DNA from: Apostichopus japonicus
Lineage: Eukaryota > Echinodermata > Holothuroidea > Aspidochirotida > Stichopodidae
Reading direction: 5' to 3'
Assembly: GCF_037975245.1 (NCBI RefSeq)
Contig: NC_092565.1
Coordinates: 19,201,999-19,265,998 of the forward strand
Length of the DNA: 64,000 nt
Program-made: the position numbers and the translations under genes
In this document: piece by piece, positions 36,160 to 48,203 of the stretch
Layout: every line of letters starts with the position of its first letter
Position numbering within the stretch: position 1 is the stretch's first letter
Notes under the pieces: generated by a model
The model's database searches: none
What the model saw: the letters and a program-made list of their open reading frames with translations, nothing else
What the model was told of the DNA's origin: nothing

Positions 36160-38967
36160 GATTATTATTATTATCATCATTATTATCATCATTATCAGTA
36201 TTATTGTGATTATTTTTTTTATAGTTTTAACTGTTTTAAGGAAATCATGTGATAAAGAAATGATTTGATTTATTACATTTGTCTGTCACATATCTATGCT
36301 CTTCTTATGCACTTTTCCATCCACCTTGCTAACTTGAGAAGCATTCACACTACACCCATCTCTCTGACCTCTCCTTCCTCTTCCTTGTAAAACTAATGCT
36401 CCAAATACATATGAAACATGGTATATTTATATATTTTCCCTTTTCTATTTTACATGAATCATCTTAGCCTATTTCTTGTTGTTGTTTCCATATCTTCTAT
36501 TTATAGAATTAGTAGACTCTCTAAATCTCTTAATTCTCTTAATCTTCTCTTAATCTTCTCTTAATCTTCTCTTAACTCTCTAAATCTCTTAAATCTTCTT
36601 CTCTCTGTCTCTCGCATACAGGAGGATTACGTAGAGTACTCTAAGCACGGTACTTTAATCAAGGGCCTGGAGAAAGCCAAGGCCAAATCAAGATACGAAG
36701 AAGATGTTTACATCAATAATCACACGGTAACATTTATGAAACATTATTCAGCATTTAGTCTATCAGTCGATACTAAAGTATATTACTCAGTGCTTATCAA
36801 TCGGGGTCGATGTGGCGGGGGGGGGGGGGGGGGAGGGAGGAGGTTACAGCTCTTAAGAATGGGGGGAACCTGCTTCGAGGGACAGACTCTTCTATTGTGC
36901 TATAAGGGTCCCCATTAATCATTGATCTGACCACTTGTAGCCCACTGTTATTATTCCATATCCAATGATTACAGATAAACATGAACATTTTATGTTGTGT
37001 ATTGTAGAGTGAACTGTAACAGATAACATGACATATTGATCGAATCGTAATGTTCGTGGTTACAGTATGTGAAAGAAAAACCCCTGACATATCTCTCGAG
37101 CTTTTTCATTGGTTATTTCTGACGTAGAGCGTCTGGGATTCCTTCTGGAAAGATGGTTCATTCCGTGGTGTATTTGTGTCTCCCTGTAACCTTTTATGGT
37201 TTATTTCTATCGTAGAGTATCTGGGGTTCCTTCTGGAAAAATGGTTCATGGGGGTACTGCTGTTGTCACTCCATGGTTAAGATGAGTTACTGCGTCGGAG
37301 AGGCGGGTCGGAGTGCCCGGGAGTCATCAGCTCCTCTGGCACTGATGGCCCCGGGGCTGGAGGAGGAGGAAGAGGAAGAACCAGTCAAGTCATTGATGGA
37401 GGTAACATACTCTTTAACAACTAAGAACTTGTTGCTAGGCGATATAGCATCTCCCGCCATCCAAGTACATATCAGTTAGTTATGTTAGTTTTCACAAGAG
37501 TTGTTCAATTGGGTGGAGATTAAGAAGGACAGCAATAACATCAAGTAGGTCTTTGCTGTTATCGTATATCTCAAACTCACCTCTCGAATACAATATGTGC
37601 ACTCTTGTACACTACATAACATTAGTCATGCATAACAGAAACAGAATGTGAGTCATGTATCTCATCATTAACTTAACATTAATAATAATAAATAATAATA
37701 ATAATGAAGAAGAAGAATTAATGAATGAACCATTTCTGAAGAAATGCAAAACTTTGTACGTTCAAAAAAGTTAGTTGATTATAATGTGAATGTATCCAAA
37801 TGGGAAGATTTGTATAATATGATCAATAAAATTTAACCAGCTGTTAATGGTATTTAGGAATTGTTTATCTCAAACTTTGTCACAAGCCCACCCAGTTCTC
37901 TTCAGTTTATACAGTTACGATGGGCATATCAGGCAGCTTTTTGGAAAAAACTGTGGAATTGATAACATTTTCATCATTTTCTGTCACTGATGCTGAATTG
38001 TAGCAACATAAAGAGAAGTTACAATCAGAGAGCTTAAAGAAGAAGGAGAAGAAAAACAAGAAGAAGAATAAGAAAAACAAGAAAAAGTCAAAGAAAGTTG
38101 AATCGTCCTCATCAAGCAGCAGCAGCAGCGAGAGTGAAGATGAGGAGAAGATACGGCAAGAAAAAATTCAAAAGGTAAAAGTGGAAAAAATGGTGCACTT
38201 TCTTCTCTCATTCACCCCTGTGACTTTACTTTGTCCACTTTCCCATGCCTACCCCTCCCTTTCATGCCTACCCCTCCCATTTATGCCTACCCCTCCCCTC
38301 ATGCTTACCCCTGCTCTCATGCCTACCCTCCCCTCATGCCTACCCCTCCCTTTCATGCCTACCCCCCACCCTTTCATGCCATTCCCCCCATGATCAGAAT
38401 GCTTGATGAGTCTTTACAAAAGCAAGCAATAAATTTCAAATATTATGAAATTCTAAAAGATGTTTGAAATCAGTTTTATCCGAGTCATGAAAACATCTCT
38501 TCTGTTATGCTCATTATTTGGAGAGCAGACACTTTTCCACATGGATCATCCAAATATTGTTTTATATGTTTTATATTGCTTATGGTTTTTTCATGGTTTA
38601 CATGCATTGTTTATTTCATTGTCTTTTCCTGTGATTTTTTTGTGCTGATTTATACATATCATATACATGTCATGCTTGATTTGAAACCCATTTCCTAGCC
38701 AGCCACCCCAAGCCCTTGCCCCTTGGAAATATTCTAATTTCCTTGCATCAGGTTTTACGCCACAAAATTTCATAAAAATTTCAGGCAATCAAAGAGCAAG
38801 CCCAGCAGGAACGAGAGGCAGAGCGTCTGTTGAAGATTGACGAGAGGAAACGTCCGTACAACAGCCTAGCCAGCATCAGTAGCTTCAAGGAACCAACGGA
38901 GGAAGAGATGGAAGCTTTCAGAATGAAGAGGAAAAGATCAGACGATCCCATGGCTCAATTCCTTTAG
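28079..38967 (+). CDS. SLU7: Pre-mRNA-splicing factor SLU7
   Basis: SLU7 is a spliceosomal second-step factor that helps dock the correct 3' splice site. Fifteen coding exons in consistent phase give 588 residues (human SLU7 is of nearly the same length): 28079-28239, 29292-29442, 29729-29806, 30167-30331, 30690-30764, 31603-31685, 32157-32202, 32552-32649, 33355-33422, 34565-34704, 35760-35816, 36622-36726, 37216-37401, 38004-38174, 38785-38967. Diagnostic segments are [19 protein letters not shown]; the CCHC zinc knuckle [14 protein letters not shown] (residues 115-128); [77 protein letters not shown]; and [16 protein letters not shown]. The Lys/Ser-rich exon 38004-38174 supplies the nuclear basic tract. 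The protein ends [14 protein letters not shown]. The start has a good context (gaacATGG). A duplicated acceptor precedes exon 37216-37401. Confidence 0.96.
31326..31390 (-). mobile_element. Hammerhead-like repeat end, copy 2 (truncated)
   Basis: The core 31342-31381 is identical to copy 1, including gtgtaaaagtaagttggcc on one side and ctaaatgacaa on the other. The longer body is missing. It lies in an SLU7 intron, antisense to SLU7. Confidence 0.7.
34261..34327 (-). pseudogene. tRNA-like relic (Thr-type anticodon TGT), probable SINE head
   Basis: The minus strand reads GGGCTGG-A-TAGCTCATTTGTTAGA, then a CTGGG/CCCAG anticodon stem with loop CTTGTAA (anticodon TGT), then a decayed B box (agttggtatcc). 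The acceptor and T stems are incomplete, so this is a relic in an SLU7 intron. Confidence 0.55.
35351..35700 (+). mobile_element. tRNA-derived SINE (Leu-like head)
   Basis: The head has an A box (gtagtcaagtggttaaggc, 35360-35378), an anticodon-like region and a B box (ggttttgagtcc-like, about 35402-35415). A body of about 280 bases follows, with aggcaaggcactttatctcc, a gcctctcttcacccaggtgt segment and a tail near 35690. It is intronic in SLU7, between exons 34565-34704 and 35760-35816. Confidence 0.75.
36120..36232. repeat. (ATT)n / (ATC)n microsatellite
   Basis: An imperfect trinucleotide run of att/atc units lies in an SLU7 intron. Similar smaller tracts are at 30880-31015 (aat/gat units) and 37678-37718 (aat then aag units). 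Confidence 0.9.
37111..37280 (+). promoter_or_regulatory. Duplicated 3' splice site with premature stop in SLU7
   Basis: The acceptor and first 36 or so bases of SLU7 exon 13 occur twice. The real copy is at 37198-37253 (tatcgtag|AGTATCTGG, exon start 37216). An upstream copy is at 37111-37164 (tgacgtag|AGCGTCTGG, exon start 37128). Using the upstream site adds 88 nt, shifts the frame and reaches TAA at 37278-37280. That is more than 100 bases before the next exon junction (37401), which fits nonsense-mediated decay. Confidence 0.7.
38226..38395. repeat. Minisatellite of (cc)catgcctacccctccctt units
   Basis: About eight units of 17-23 bases lie just downstream of the donor of SLU7 exon 38004-38174. 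They are C/T-rich on the coding strand. The short open frames across it (MPTPP-like) are repeat artefacts. Confidence 0.88.
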
Positions 38968-40563
38968 CATCTCTGCAAACGAGACTTGGATTCAAATCGG
39001 GAAAACTGATCTGGATGAGTACGTAGGCGAGGTCATTTGGAGGATTGGAATTTCAAAATCAAATGCCAAAAACGACGAAAAATGTTTGACACAATGATCC
39101 GTGGTAGTATAAGAAGTGGAATATCGGACACAGTATCATTAATATGGCAATCACACGGAATGTTGGAACTGTCGAAGAGATAGCAGAAATTAAACAGGAA
39201 AAGGACATACGTTGAGCTATCGACATCTGGTTTTATATCTGTAAATAAATCAGGAGTAAGTCAGGCATAAGGTCATACATAAATAGTTTTACAGACCAAA
39301 GGAGAATTAAGTAAACCAACTCTCACAGGTAGAATATTCAAAAGTGTGTGACCCCTGACCCTCTGTATTGTAGCTAACATGGAATAGAAAAGTAAGGTAA
39401 ATGATTTTTTTTAATTCCTGACTCGTTACGACCTTAGATGTGAATTAAGTTGTTTGAGATAAATCACAATTACAGATAGGTCATATGTAACAGACCTGAC
39501 AGTCTCTCATTAGCAAAATACTGCAACTGGGGTTGGGTGGGGGAGGGGGGGTATAGATGCCACAGTCTAAGGAACCAGCAGAGGCCTAGGAAAACATGGG
39601 ATAATGAATAACGCATTTTCATAATATACTTCAATGTGAACTTCCAGAAGAGGACCAAGTGAAATTATTTTCCACAGGGCCAGATCAGTTTGTTACTTTA
39701 ATGAAAGGTACATAATATAATGTATTTCACTGTGTGTAATACTGTACAGTGCTTAGTATGAATTTCACTATGTGTAATACTGTACAGTGCTTCAGCATGT
39801 TATACTGTGTGTGTCCATGAGCTATTGTGTAATGCTGAACATTAGTTTGGATTTATCTAAACCCGAATAATCTGGAATAATCTGATCTGGATTGTAGAGG
39901 TATGGTTAATCCTTGCTGTAACATATTTGGATAATTGCAATTTGTCCTGTTAGTACAAACTGCTAGATAATCCAGAATAAGGTTTCAGTGGAGAATATTA
40001 TTATTCTTTTAATCACTTAAATAAATTTAGTTTCAGCATTTCTGCTGCTATTTATTAACCTTTCTTTGTTTTTAAGTTTTGTGTGTTGAGTTTATATCAC
40101 AATTTTGATCATATCATGTGTTTGAGAGTTAAATGAACTAGAAGAGACATTGCAAGCTTTGTAGGAGGTAAGTTAGGTGAATGCTACCCCTGGCATAGTA
40201 ACTAACAAATATTATCAGAGTGTCCTTCAACGTCCTATCCTATAACAATGTAGCATGTTAGCTACCAAGCCTCACAAGGGAGTTCTTTCCTGTACAGACA
40301 TTTCCATAAGTTATCTTAAAAGTTGCTTCCATTGCCCAAGTTTCAAATTAAATTCACTCCATGGTAGAAACACTCACATCCAAGTGAAAGGGAGGTGAAA
40401 GAAAATATTACCTGGAAAAATTGCTAAACTTTCCCCATGCAGCCAAGCCCCACTCCCTCCCTCCCCACCCCACCCCCTTAAAACAAAAGGGAGAAAGTGT
40501 TGAGAGAAAATGTTATTCTGATATTCTAAGCAATCATACTATCTTTCCTTCCATTTTCTCAAG

Positions 40564-43500
40564 GGTGTGAGTGTTCAGCTTTTCAAAGGAAGATACTTTT
40601 GTGAATTCCCCTTCTTTGGGTCATGTATGTAAGTCCAAAAATCATCATAAAAATGATGATGTCAACAAACAAATAACTGAGGAAAAGAAAATACACAATA
40701 TGTAGAAAAATCCTCTATATTTCACTCTTATCCAGTTTTTTATATACACTTGTACTTTTTATGCAATTAATAATTTGTATAAATGAATTGTAAACTTTCA
40801 ACTGTACAGTTTTTGTAATCATATATATAAAAAAAAACAAGATAACAAAAGATTGGCAAAGAAATTTTGTGAATTATCTATTTCATAACCAGAGAGATAG
40901 TCCACTGCCTCAAAACAGATATCCAAGGATAGCTAAAAATATTAGAAACTTATTTTCATCTTGGTACTCATTGATTATTAATGCTTCATCTTACTAAAAA
41001 TGAAAAAGTAGGGGAAAACAATCTTTTAAGGACTCTATTTTCTACCTCATACACTTAATGATCTTTGTTAAGTTCATTCCTAAATTTCTTTGGTATAATC
41101 TTTATATATGTAAGGCATTAACTTGAAAGTTGTTTTTGCTTTACCTGAAAACAAATCAATTTCTTTCAGACAAAGCTGTTTCATAAATTAAAGCAGCAGC
41201 AAAAGTTTGAACCTTTTGATAATCATAAAGGAAACAAAATGCACCAATGGAGACAGCAATCTTGCTTCAAATTAGCCCAAAAACAAAAATAAATATGTAT
41301 ATTTACACCACCTGAATGTTAAAAAAAATGCTTCAATTTAGATTAAACTAGGTATCTGGCAACTGCCAAGTTAACTTCTTAAAGACTGTGCATACCATCC
41401 ATCCAAGCAGGTTTCTCTAATTCCAAATGTCACCGCTCACCCCGTTTATGTTATGACTTGAAAGATTTTAATTTTGGCAGCAGTTTAATACAGCAATTCA
41501 TTGGTTGATGGGAATGATCACAACAAATCCTAGGTTCTTCAGTTTCAGGCCTTGACTTTTTTCCATGTTCCAAAGGTGGCATTTGAATTCCTTTGGGGGA
41601 ACATTAGGGGGACCCTAGATAAGTCTGTGACAAATGAACTAATTGTCACCTTTTAACCTCATTCTTTTCCCATCAGGAATTCTGTAGTCGTACAAATACT
41701 ATTTCATCATTTATATCTTAATTTTTCAGGCTAGATCGTGATACGGCCAGCAAGTTTGACCAACAATTGTCAAATAGTTCAAAAGGAGCTGATACACAAC
41801 CAGGTACAACTTGCAAGCATTTCAGAACCACGAAACAATGTCATGATTCATTTTCAATTCAGTGACTTTGTTTTATGGTGCAAACATCAAAAGTAGGAAC
41901 TTATGGTCACTTTTAGTCCTCTTAAAATTACTTCCTCAAACACTATTTATTTTATTTATAATATTTAAGTTATTAGATTTAACAGTGGGACAAAGACTTC
42001 CAAAATGTAGTTAATTTGTAAAGCACAGGCTGACATTCATTATCTTTCATAAACTGAGTAAAATATTTTTTTGGGGGTGTGGGGGGGGGGGTGGGGGGAA
42101 CTTGCATGGAGGTGATTTCTCAGAATCCCATGTATCTAACTCTGTATAGATTTGCAACATTCCACCGCATCAAAATTCGTTTCTGCATTATAATACTTAA
42201 TAATATTATGAAAATCACATTGACATTTCTTGAATATTAAACAAGAAAACATTTTTCAAGAAAAAAAGAAAAAATAATTTTAAAAAAAGTTAAGAAAATT
42301 GATAATTTGGATAACTTTAATTCGTTTAAATTTTAATTAGTTAGTATAAAGTACTTAAAGAAACATAGCGACCATAAAAGGAAAGACTTTCTGTAGCGAT
42401 GTGCTAAAAGTGACAATAAGGGTGTTTCTGTGATTTAGTGTTATATCCTATAAATAAACTAACATCGACTCAAAGCTACAACAGAACTGCTATCTCGATA
42501 TTTCAGAAGGTATCTCACCACGACGTGCCCACTTAAAACATAAAAGAATTCAATTGAAAGGTTTGCAATATGCATGCTAAATAATTTGCCTTAATTGACA
42601 ATAAGAAGACTTACATGCATCATTATTATGAAATCAAATCGGATGACAATTACGACCAAATAAATTTCCTTAAAAACCGCAATAAATTTTTCCATTTCTT
42701 TCACAAAAGTTCCGAAATTTTTGCCTCTCCTAGAGAGATGTCACCCAACTTTTGCCATTCTTCCAGCAAACTTATGAAAATTTAAATCATAATATTAATT
42801 ATGAAAATTTCTATAGAATCAAATGTCTCTGCTTGCTTACACAATCTTGTATTTAAGAAACATAAAATTACCTCCTGTTCTTTGTTAAAATAGTAATTAA
42901 AAAATTAAAAGATAGAATCTGAATGTAAAGTGTAACAAAACTTATTTCTGATAAAACATAAATTATAAAACTATCTTTAAGAGAAGAATATTTGGGAGAT
43001 CTTATGAGAAACATTCAAGACTTTGGTTAACAATTTCAGACTGGCCTCATAAAAATAATGTTCATCGGTGGTTTAAAATAATCCAAGTATTTCACTATAT
43101 AGCTCCAAAGTCAAGGACCTCTTTTGCGACATTACCAAGTCAAACACTAAAATAAATTGAGAACTTGGGCATATTTGATTAGCAACTTAAAAGTAAGAAA
43201 TTCTATTATTATCATATGTGATAAATATGTAAAAATTTATTTTTGGTTAAAAGGTTTAGTTTCGTCCAATACAAACTAAGAACCATTCTTAAAGGCAGAA
43301 AGAATGAGCCATGGATGAGGTCAACCAAGCTACCAGGCAAACCACACCCATACGTATAATAAGAGTTTAGACATATTAAGCTGTGTAGTGAGTTTATAAG
43401 AAGACAAGACAGCCCCTGTGTCTAACAGGGAAGAGAGCAAGAAAGGATGCCTGGTCCACAAGCCAGACATGGCTCCCAACAACTCTGGTTACTTTCAGAG

Positions 43501-44546
43501 ATTTCACACCTTCTCATAAAGCTTTGAGGTATCAAGGTAGCACCATTTGATGAAGTGTGAATGTTGGACACAATCTCCCAAAACCAGTGACTAGAATTTG
43601 CTAACTATTTGAGGGCTTATTTTCTAAACTGCTGCATTTTCTTGAACATTGGTAAAAAAAAAAAAAAATTAAAAAAAGGTGCAACCAATTCAAGAAAGAG
43701 TATTTTGTTTACCATAGGTGACCATCTACATATGCACATAATATGTCAAATTCTGCTATGATTTATAACATTACCTAATCAAACCCTCAAATACTGAAAC
43801 TTGTCTTTAACATTCATGAGTTTGCAATACTTAGTATGTATAATCACATACCTATCTACTGCATATCTCTCCTCTGCCTACTTTCAATCCATTCACTACC
43901 CCCACCCCCCCCCCCCACCATGGTAGCAGGTAACTCCACGCCCTTCACATGGAAAAGGAAATAGTGTCCGAGATATACTAACATTCTCACCACATAACTG
44001 TATTGGAACTTTGATCAAAAATATTTTTTTTTGTCTTGCGTGTTATCAAGGAAATGGCTGAAAAAACTCTTCTACCTAATCGTTTAAATAAACATGGTAA
44101 AATACTTGTATCACAGAGGTAAATGTTTTTATCATGACATTTTTATAAATAACAGAAAAACCGTTAAAATATGTCTTTGCAAGTAGTGTTAGAAAACATA
44201 TATCATACAGCGCCACCAAACAGGCAATATTGACACACATAAAAAGAGTTATAACATTAAGGAGCACACAGTGTTCAAATCTATCACTTTCTCTTCTTAC
44301 TTTCTTCCTTCCTTTCTTTTTCATTTTTGGTTTTTATTGAAAGGGAGTAATTTTTTTTGTCTTACACAAACTTGAGTATTGTTATAAAAACAAAAGGGTA
44401 AAAATGCTAGTTTGTAAAAAGCCCTGAATAGTAAAAGACTGAACATACAAAATCGGTTCAATCAGTAACAATTATTTGCAGCAACGGTGAACCAACTACT
44501 TCAGAAACTCCAAGCTGTGATGGAGTGGATTAATAACGACAAGTAG
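40564..44546 (+). CDS. Candidate 3' end of an unknown plus-strand gene
   Basis: Three segments have acceptor/donor signals and compatible phase. 40564-40628 has acceptor ccttccattttctcaag and donor AT|gtaagt. 41730-41803 has acceptor cttaatttttcag and donor CCAG|gtacaa. 44482-44546 has acceptor attatttgcag and ends in TAG. Joined, they read GVSVQLFKGRYFCEFPFF.., then LDRDTASKFDQQLSNSSKG.., then TVNQLLQKLQAVMEWINNDK and stop. The last part looks like an amphipathic helix. I do not recognise a family and found no 5' exon, so this may be coincidence; the first segment is the weakest. Confidence 0.28.
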
Positions 44547-45505
44547 AACCGACCAATACCTGATTTACCTGCTTTATCAACTCTGAGCAGAGAGATTCAA
44601 GCTGACATGTGTAGCCATTATTTCACAAAATTTCACCAGCTATTTAAACAAACATCAAATCCCTTGTTTCCATTACATCTATATCTTTGTTCTGAACAAG
44701 ACATCTTGCCTTGCCAAATGGCTGTTCCGAGAGTGTATTCTTAAAACTGTCAGACAAGCTAACACATAACATTTTGAAAACGTTTATTCCAAAATACTGA
44801 CCTTAAAGATAACTTCAAGCAACAAGTAAGGTCACTTTTGTGGCAACTTACTTTGTCAGGCATCTTGTTTTTTACACACTATTTGGTCATTACATAGTGA
44901 TAACGTATTACCAATGTTTTTAACATAGGACAACATCGTTAATAGGCTTGGTAAACGTTCCGACTACGATCACAGGAATCTACAAAATGTCAGTGTAATA
45001 AATTTATAAGAATTTGTAACCAAACGTTTTAAAATATGGCACTGTTAGTTGGAAGGCTCTCATCAGCAGAACAAGCTGTAATATCAACATCATGCCTGCT
45101 ACGTGATATAAATAGAAACCTTCATAGCAGATAACTATTGTGCTATCTTTGTCAGATCTTCATTTTAGTTTTTCGTCAGAAAAAATAAACCAGGACTGCT
45201 TATTGAAATAGGCTGCAATATTGCTATAAATGACAATGATCCCATTACACATAGCATCATGGTATAAGGAAGTGTTCAACAAGCCCTTGTTCCCTGTATC
45301 CTAGCACACCAACTCCATCCCGATCACCATGGCCTCCTCCTATGACTTAAATTTTACAAAAATGCATATTATACAAAGGGAGGGGTAAATTGGTATGAAA
45401 ATCAACAAGTTGAAATTGCCTAGAGATTAGGAAATGGTTTTACCTACATATTATGAAACTTTTAGAAAATTGCTCCCCCCCCCAAAAAAAAAAAAAAATT
45501 AGAAG

Positions 45506-45610
45506 GTGTCATGATCCTAGCAGGATCTTCCTCAGAGGCTTATGAAGACTTTGAAGAAGATACTGTTAGGACTGAAACATCACGCCCTCTACTTTTTACA
45601 CATTTTACCT
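45506..45610. mobile_element. Inverted pair of hammerhead-like repeat ends, copies 4 and 5
   Basis: On the minus strand, 45506-45540 reads GCCT-CTGAGGAA-GATCC-TGCTA-GGATC but ends in ATGAC instead of GAAAC. On the plus strand, 45546-45585 reads TTTGAAGAA-GATACTGTTAGGAC-TGAAAC. The two lie head to head, followed by ctactttttacacatttta as in the other copies. Confidence 0.6.
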
Positions 45611-48203
45611 ACACATGATATTTGTAGTAGATAAGCAGTTTGCTAACAGTTTCTCTCTCTCTCTATAATTTCGAAATGCATAACTGAAACACATCCAAAC
45701 CAGACATTTTCTCACCAACTTATCAAATATTTTGTTAACCTTTTGTGACCCTTTTGTGCATTTCCATGAATTCAGAAATCTATAGAATGTTGTGGTTAGG
45801 CTTTGTAGCTAGGCTAGTGGTTAGGCTTATCACTTCCCCATGAAGTGCACATATAAGATCCATACTTTACTTTTACTACTTCTCATATTTCCTGAAACTG
45901 TTTGTTAAACCTAGGTCATGTATTAACTCCACACTCAAAGTAAACAATCTTTCTCACTTGAGGCACCTGTGGTTAGGCTACACTGGTTAGGCTTTGTGGT
46001 GTCACGAGGCTGTGTGGTAATTCAAATCAAATTTATGATAAAATCTTTCTCTCTGAAAAAGGTCATTAAAAATTCAGGTTGCCACAAGTTAAGATAATAA
46101 ACTATTACCATCAACTTAGTTCAAGGGTAACAAGTAATGATCCCCGTACAAGACATACTGTAGGTATGGAGGCCATAATTACACAGACAGAAAATGCTAC
46201 GACACAACAGCACTTTTGGCAGTCAAAAATAAAACTTCACCATTTGGACGTATCTTGGTTCTATGATTTTTTCTCCTTACTCAAATATATTCCTAGCTTA
46301 TTTCTTACATCAATCAAGTTGACATAATTAAATGTTTAAAATCCAGATGATAGGATACTTCTTTCTTGCATCACAGACAATCATATTTATATAATTTTGC
46401 CAATATTACAAAAAGCTAATCTTATATGGTCATGGTAAAGGTTACAAAAGTGACCAAAAAAAAGATGAATTGCCTGATGGAATAGAACTTTAACAGCATG
46501 CTGCCTTTCCCATGCCAAAATGACATAACTGTTATCGCAAAGTTTCTCACTGAGATATTAATCTCATGCCAAAATGATATTGCCCAAATTACCAAAGAAA
46601 GTTTACAGTTTTTTGTGATTTTATGAATCTTTGCAAACAAATCTAGGCCATAGCCAAACATAGTCCTCTAAGAGTTGTTTATTTATTCTCAAGAGACTTT
46701 TCTTAAGCTGAAAAAAAATCAAGATAATATTAGAGTAGAGGGTTACCCAACTGCAGTGGAATGGTGACAGACAAGGTCCACATTTCCCACAATTTGAACT
46801 GAATTTCTCCAGCACCATCCAGAAATATTAAAAGGAAAAAAAATTACTAAAGCTTCTTCCCCTACCCCAACAACCATTTAGAAAACCATGGAACAGCCTT
46901 GCCATAAGACGGACCATTAATTTATTTTTAATTAATGATTAAAATCAAAGACGTAAATGTGTACATGCAATTGCAACAGGTAGGCCGTTAATTCAGTCAA
47001 CACATGCTAAAAGGACCAAAATCCTCAAACATCACAATCACAAATTTAAACCTGTGTTATTTTTGTGATATTTGAATAATTGACTTCATGATTGCTAACA
47101 AGTTTGCTTTATAACTTAAATACTTAATTATTACCACTGTACACTTTTGGTAAATTTAGAATATTAATTATCTGTCAAAAATACTTCCAAACTGTAAAAG
47201 AAGTCTTAGAAAGGGTTGCCGGTGTAATGTAAGAGCATGGACGAATTCTGTTGGAATTATTTTTATAGATATATCAACATCACTTAACGAAGCCAGACAT
47301 CACACACGCTAACGAGCCTGGAATTAAATACTTCTCTTTTCACACCTTGGATTTACAGATGGAAAATAAACTGGACAATTTTTGTGAACTTTTTCATCAC
47401 TTAAACTGACCTTATTATTTACCCAGGTGCTTCTATAATGTGATAGACTGTTTAAAACTTGGCCACAAAGTTACCTTATGCTTTAAAATTACCAAACATT
47501 TTTTCTGTTTTCAATAGCACATTCTTCAAGGTTGATGTCTATCAAATTCTATTCAGAAAGTAAGAAGAAAATAGACATTAGGGAAATAAATATGTCAACA
47601 ACAACAACAGCAAAATACAACAACAAAAATCCCATTAGTAGGCCTGAAAAATGGTGACTAACTTTTGTTAACAGGTGACCAATTCCTGGTCCATCTAGCA
47701 TAAATAGTAATTCTGCTTGCCATTTAGTTTGTTTGCTGATTTTGTCCAATAAATTAATGCAGGTATTATATCGGATAAGAATCACTTGTGTAGTGATGAG
47801 CAAAATGGAGGATTTTACTACCACTTTTAAATAGTTAAAAAGATGTACCACAGTAACAAATATCCACTGCGAAGGACAAGGACATACATATCGTTGTGCC
47901 ATTCAAGCAAGGTGCTCAGATAATCCTTCCACCGCAGCTACCCATACATCATACAGGGTTACAACCATGGAGGTGTACATATCTCTTACGACGATCAGAC
48001 AAATCTCTCCATTCTTTCCTCCGGTAGGCCACGGTAGGCGGCCTAAACTGACCACTTTTGTCCCCGTCGCAATTCCACAGAATGTGAATTTTCTTCATCT
48101 TGATCCAAAATGACGAAAGATTCAACTGAAAGCTATTAAATGCACTTTTTGCAGCCTTCGTCAGATTCCTCTCCCCACACCCCCGACGGGGTGGGGGCTT
48201 GGG

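Larger units (their letters stand above)
38968..48203. other. Gap between convergent SLU7 and PPAR genes
   Basis: The SLU7 stop (38967) and PPAR stop (48204) face each other across 9.2 kb. A candidate SLU7 poly(A) signal AATAAA is at 39244-39249. TTTATT motifs near 46677-46684 and 46921 could be PPAR signals on the minus strand. Most of the region is AT-rich with no repeat structure that I could see. The exceptions are the ribozyme-like pair at 45.5 kb and a weak candidate gene end (41730-44546). A long PPAR 3' UTR could occupy part of it. Confidence 0.5.

Noticed and set aside
38181-38467. Pro/Met-rich frames downstream of an SLU7 exon
   Set aside because: They translate a (catgcctacccctccc)n intronic minisatellite.
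40100-40170. Strong donor-like GGAG|gtaagt as a 5' exon for the orphan candidate gene
   Set aside because: The upstream frame compatible with 40564-40628 contains stop codons, and the only open frame does not match in phase.
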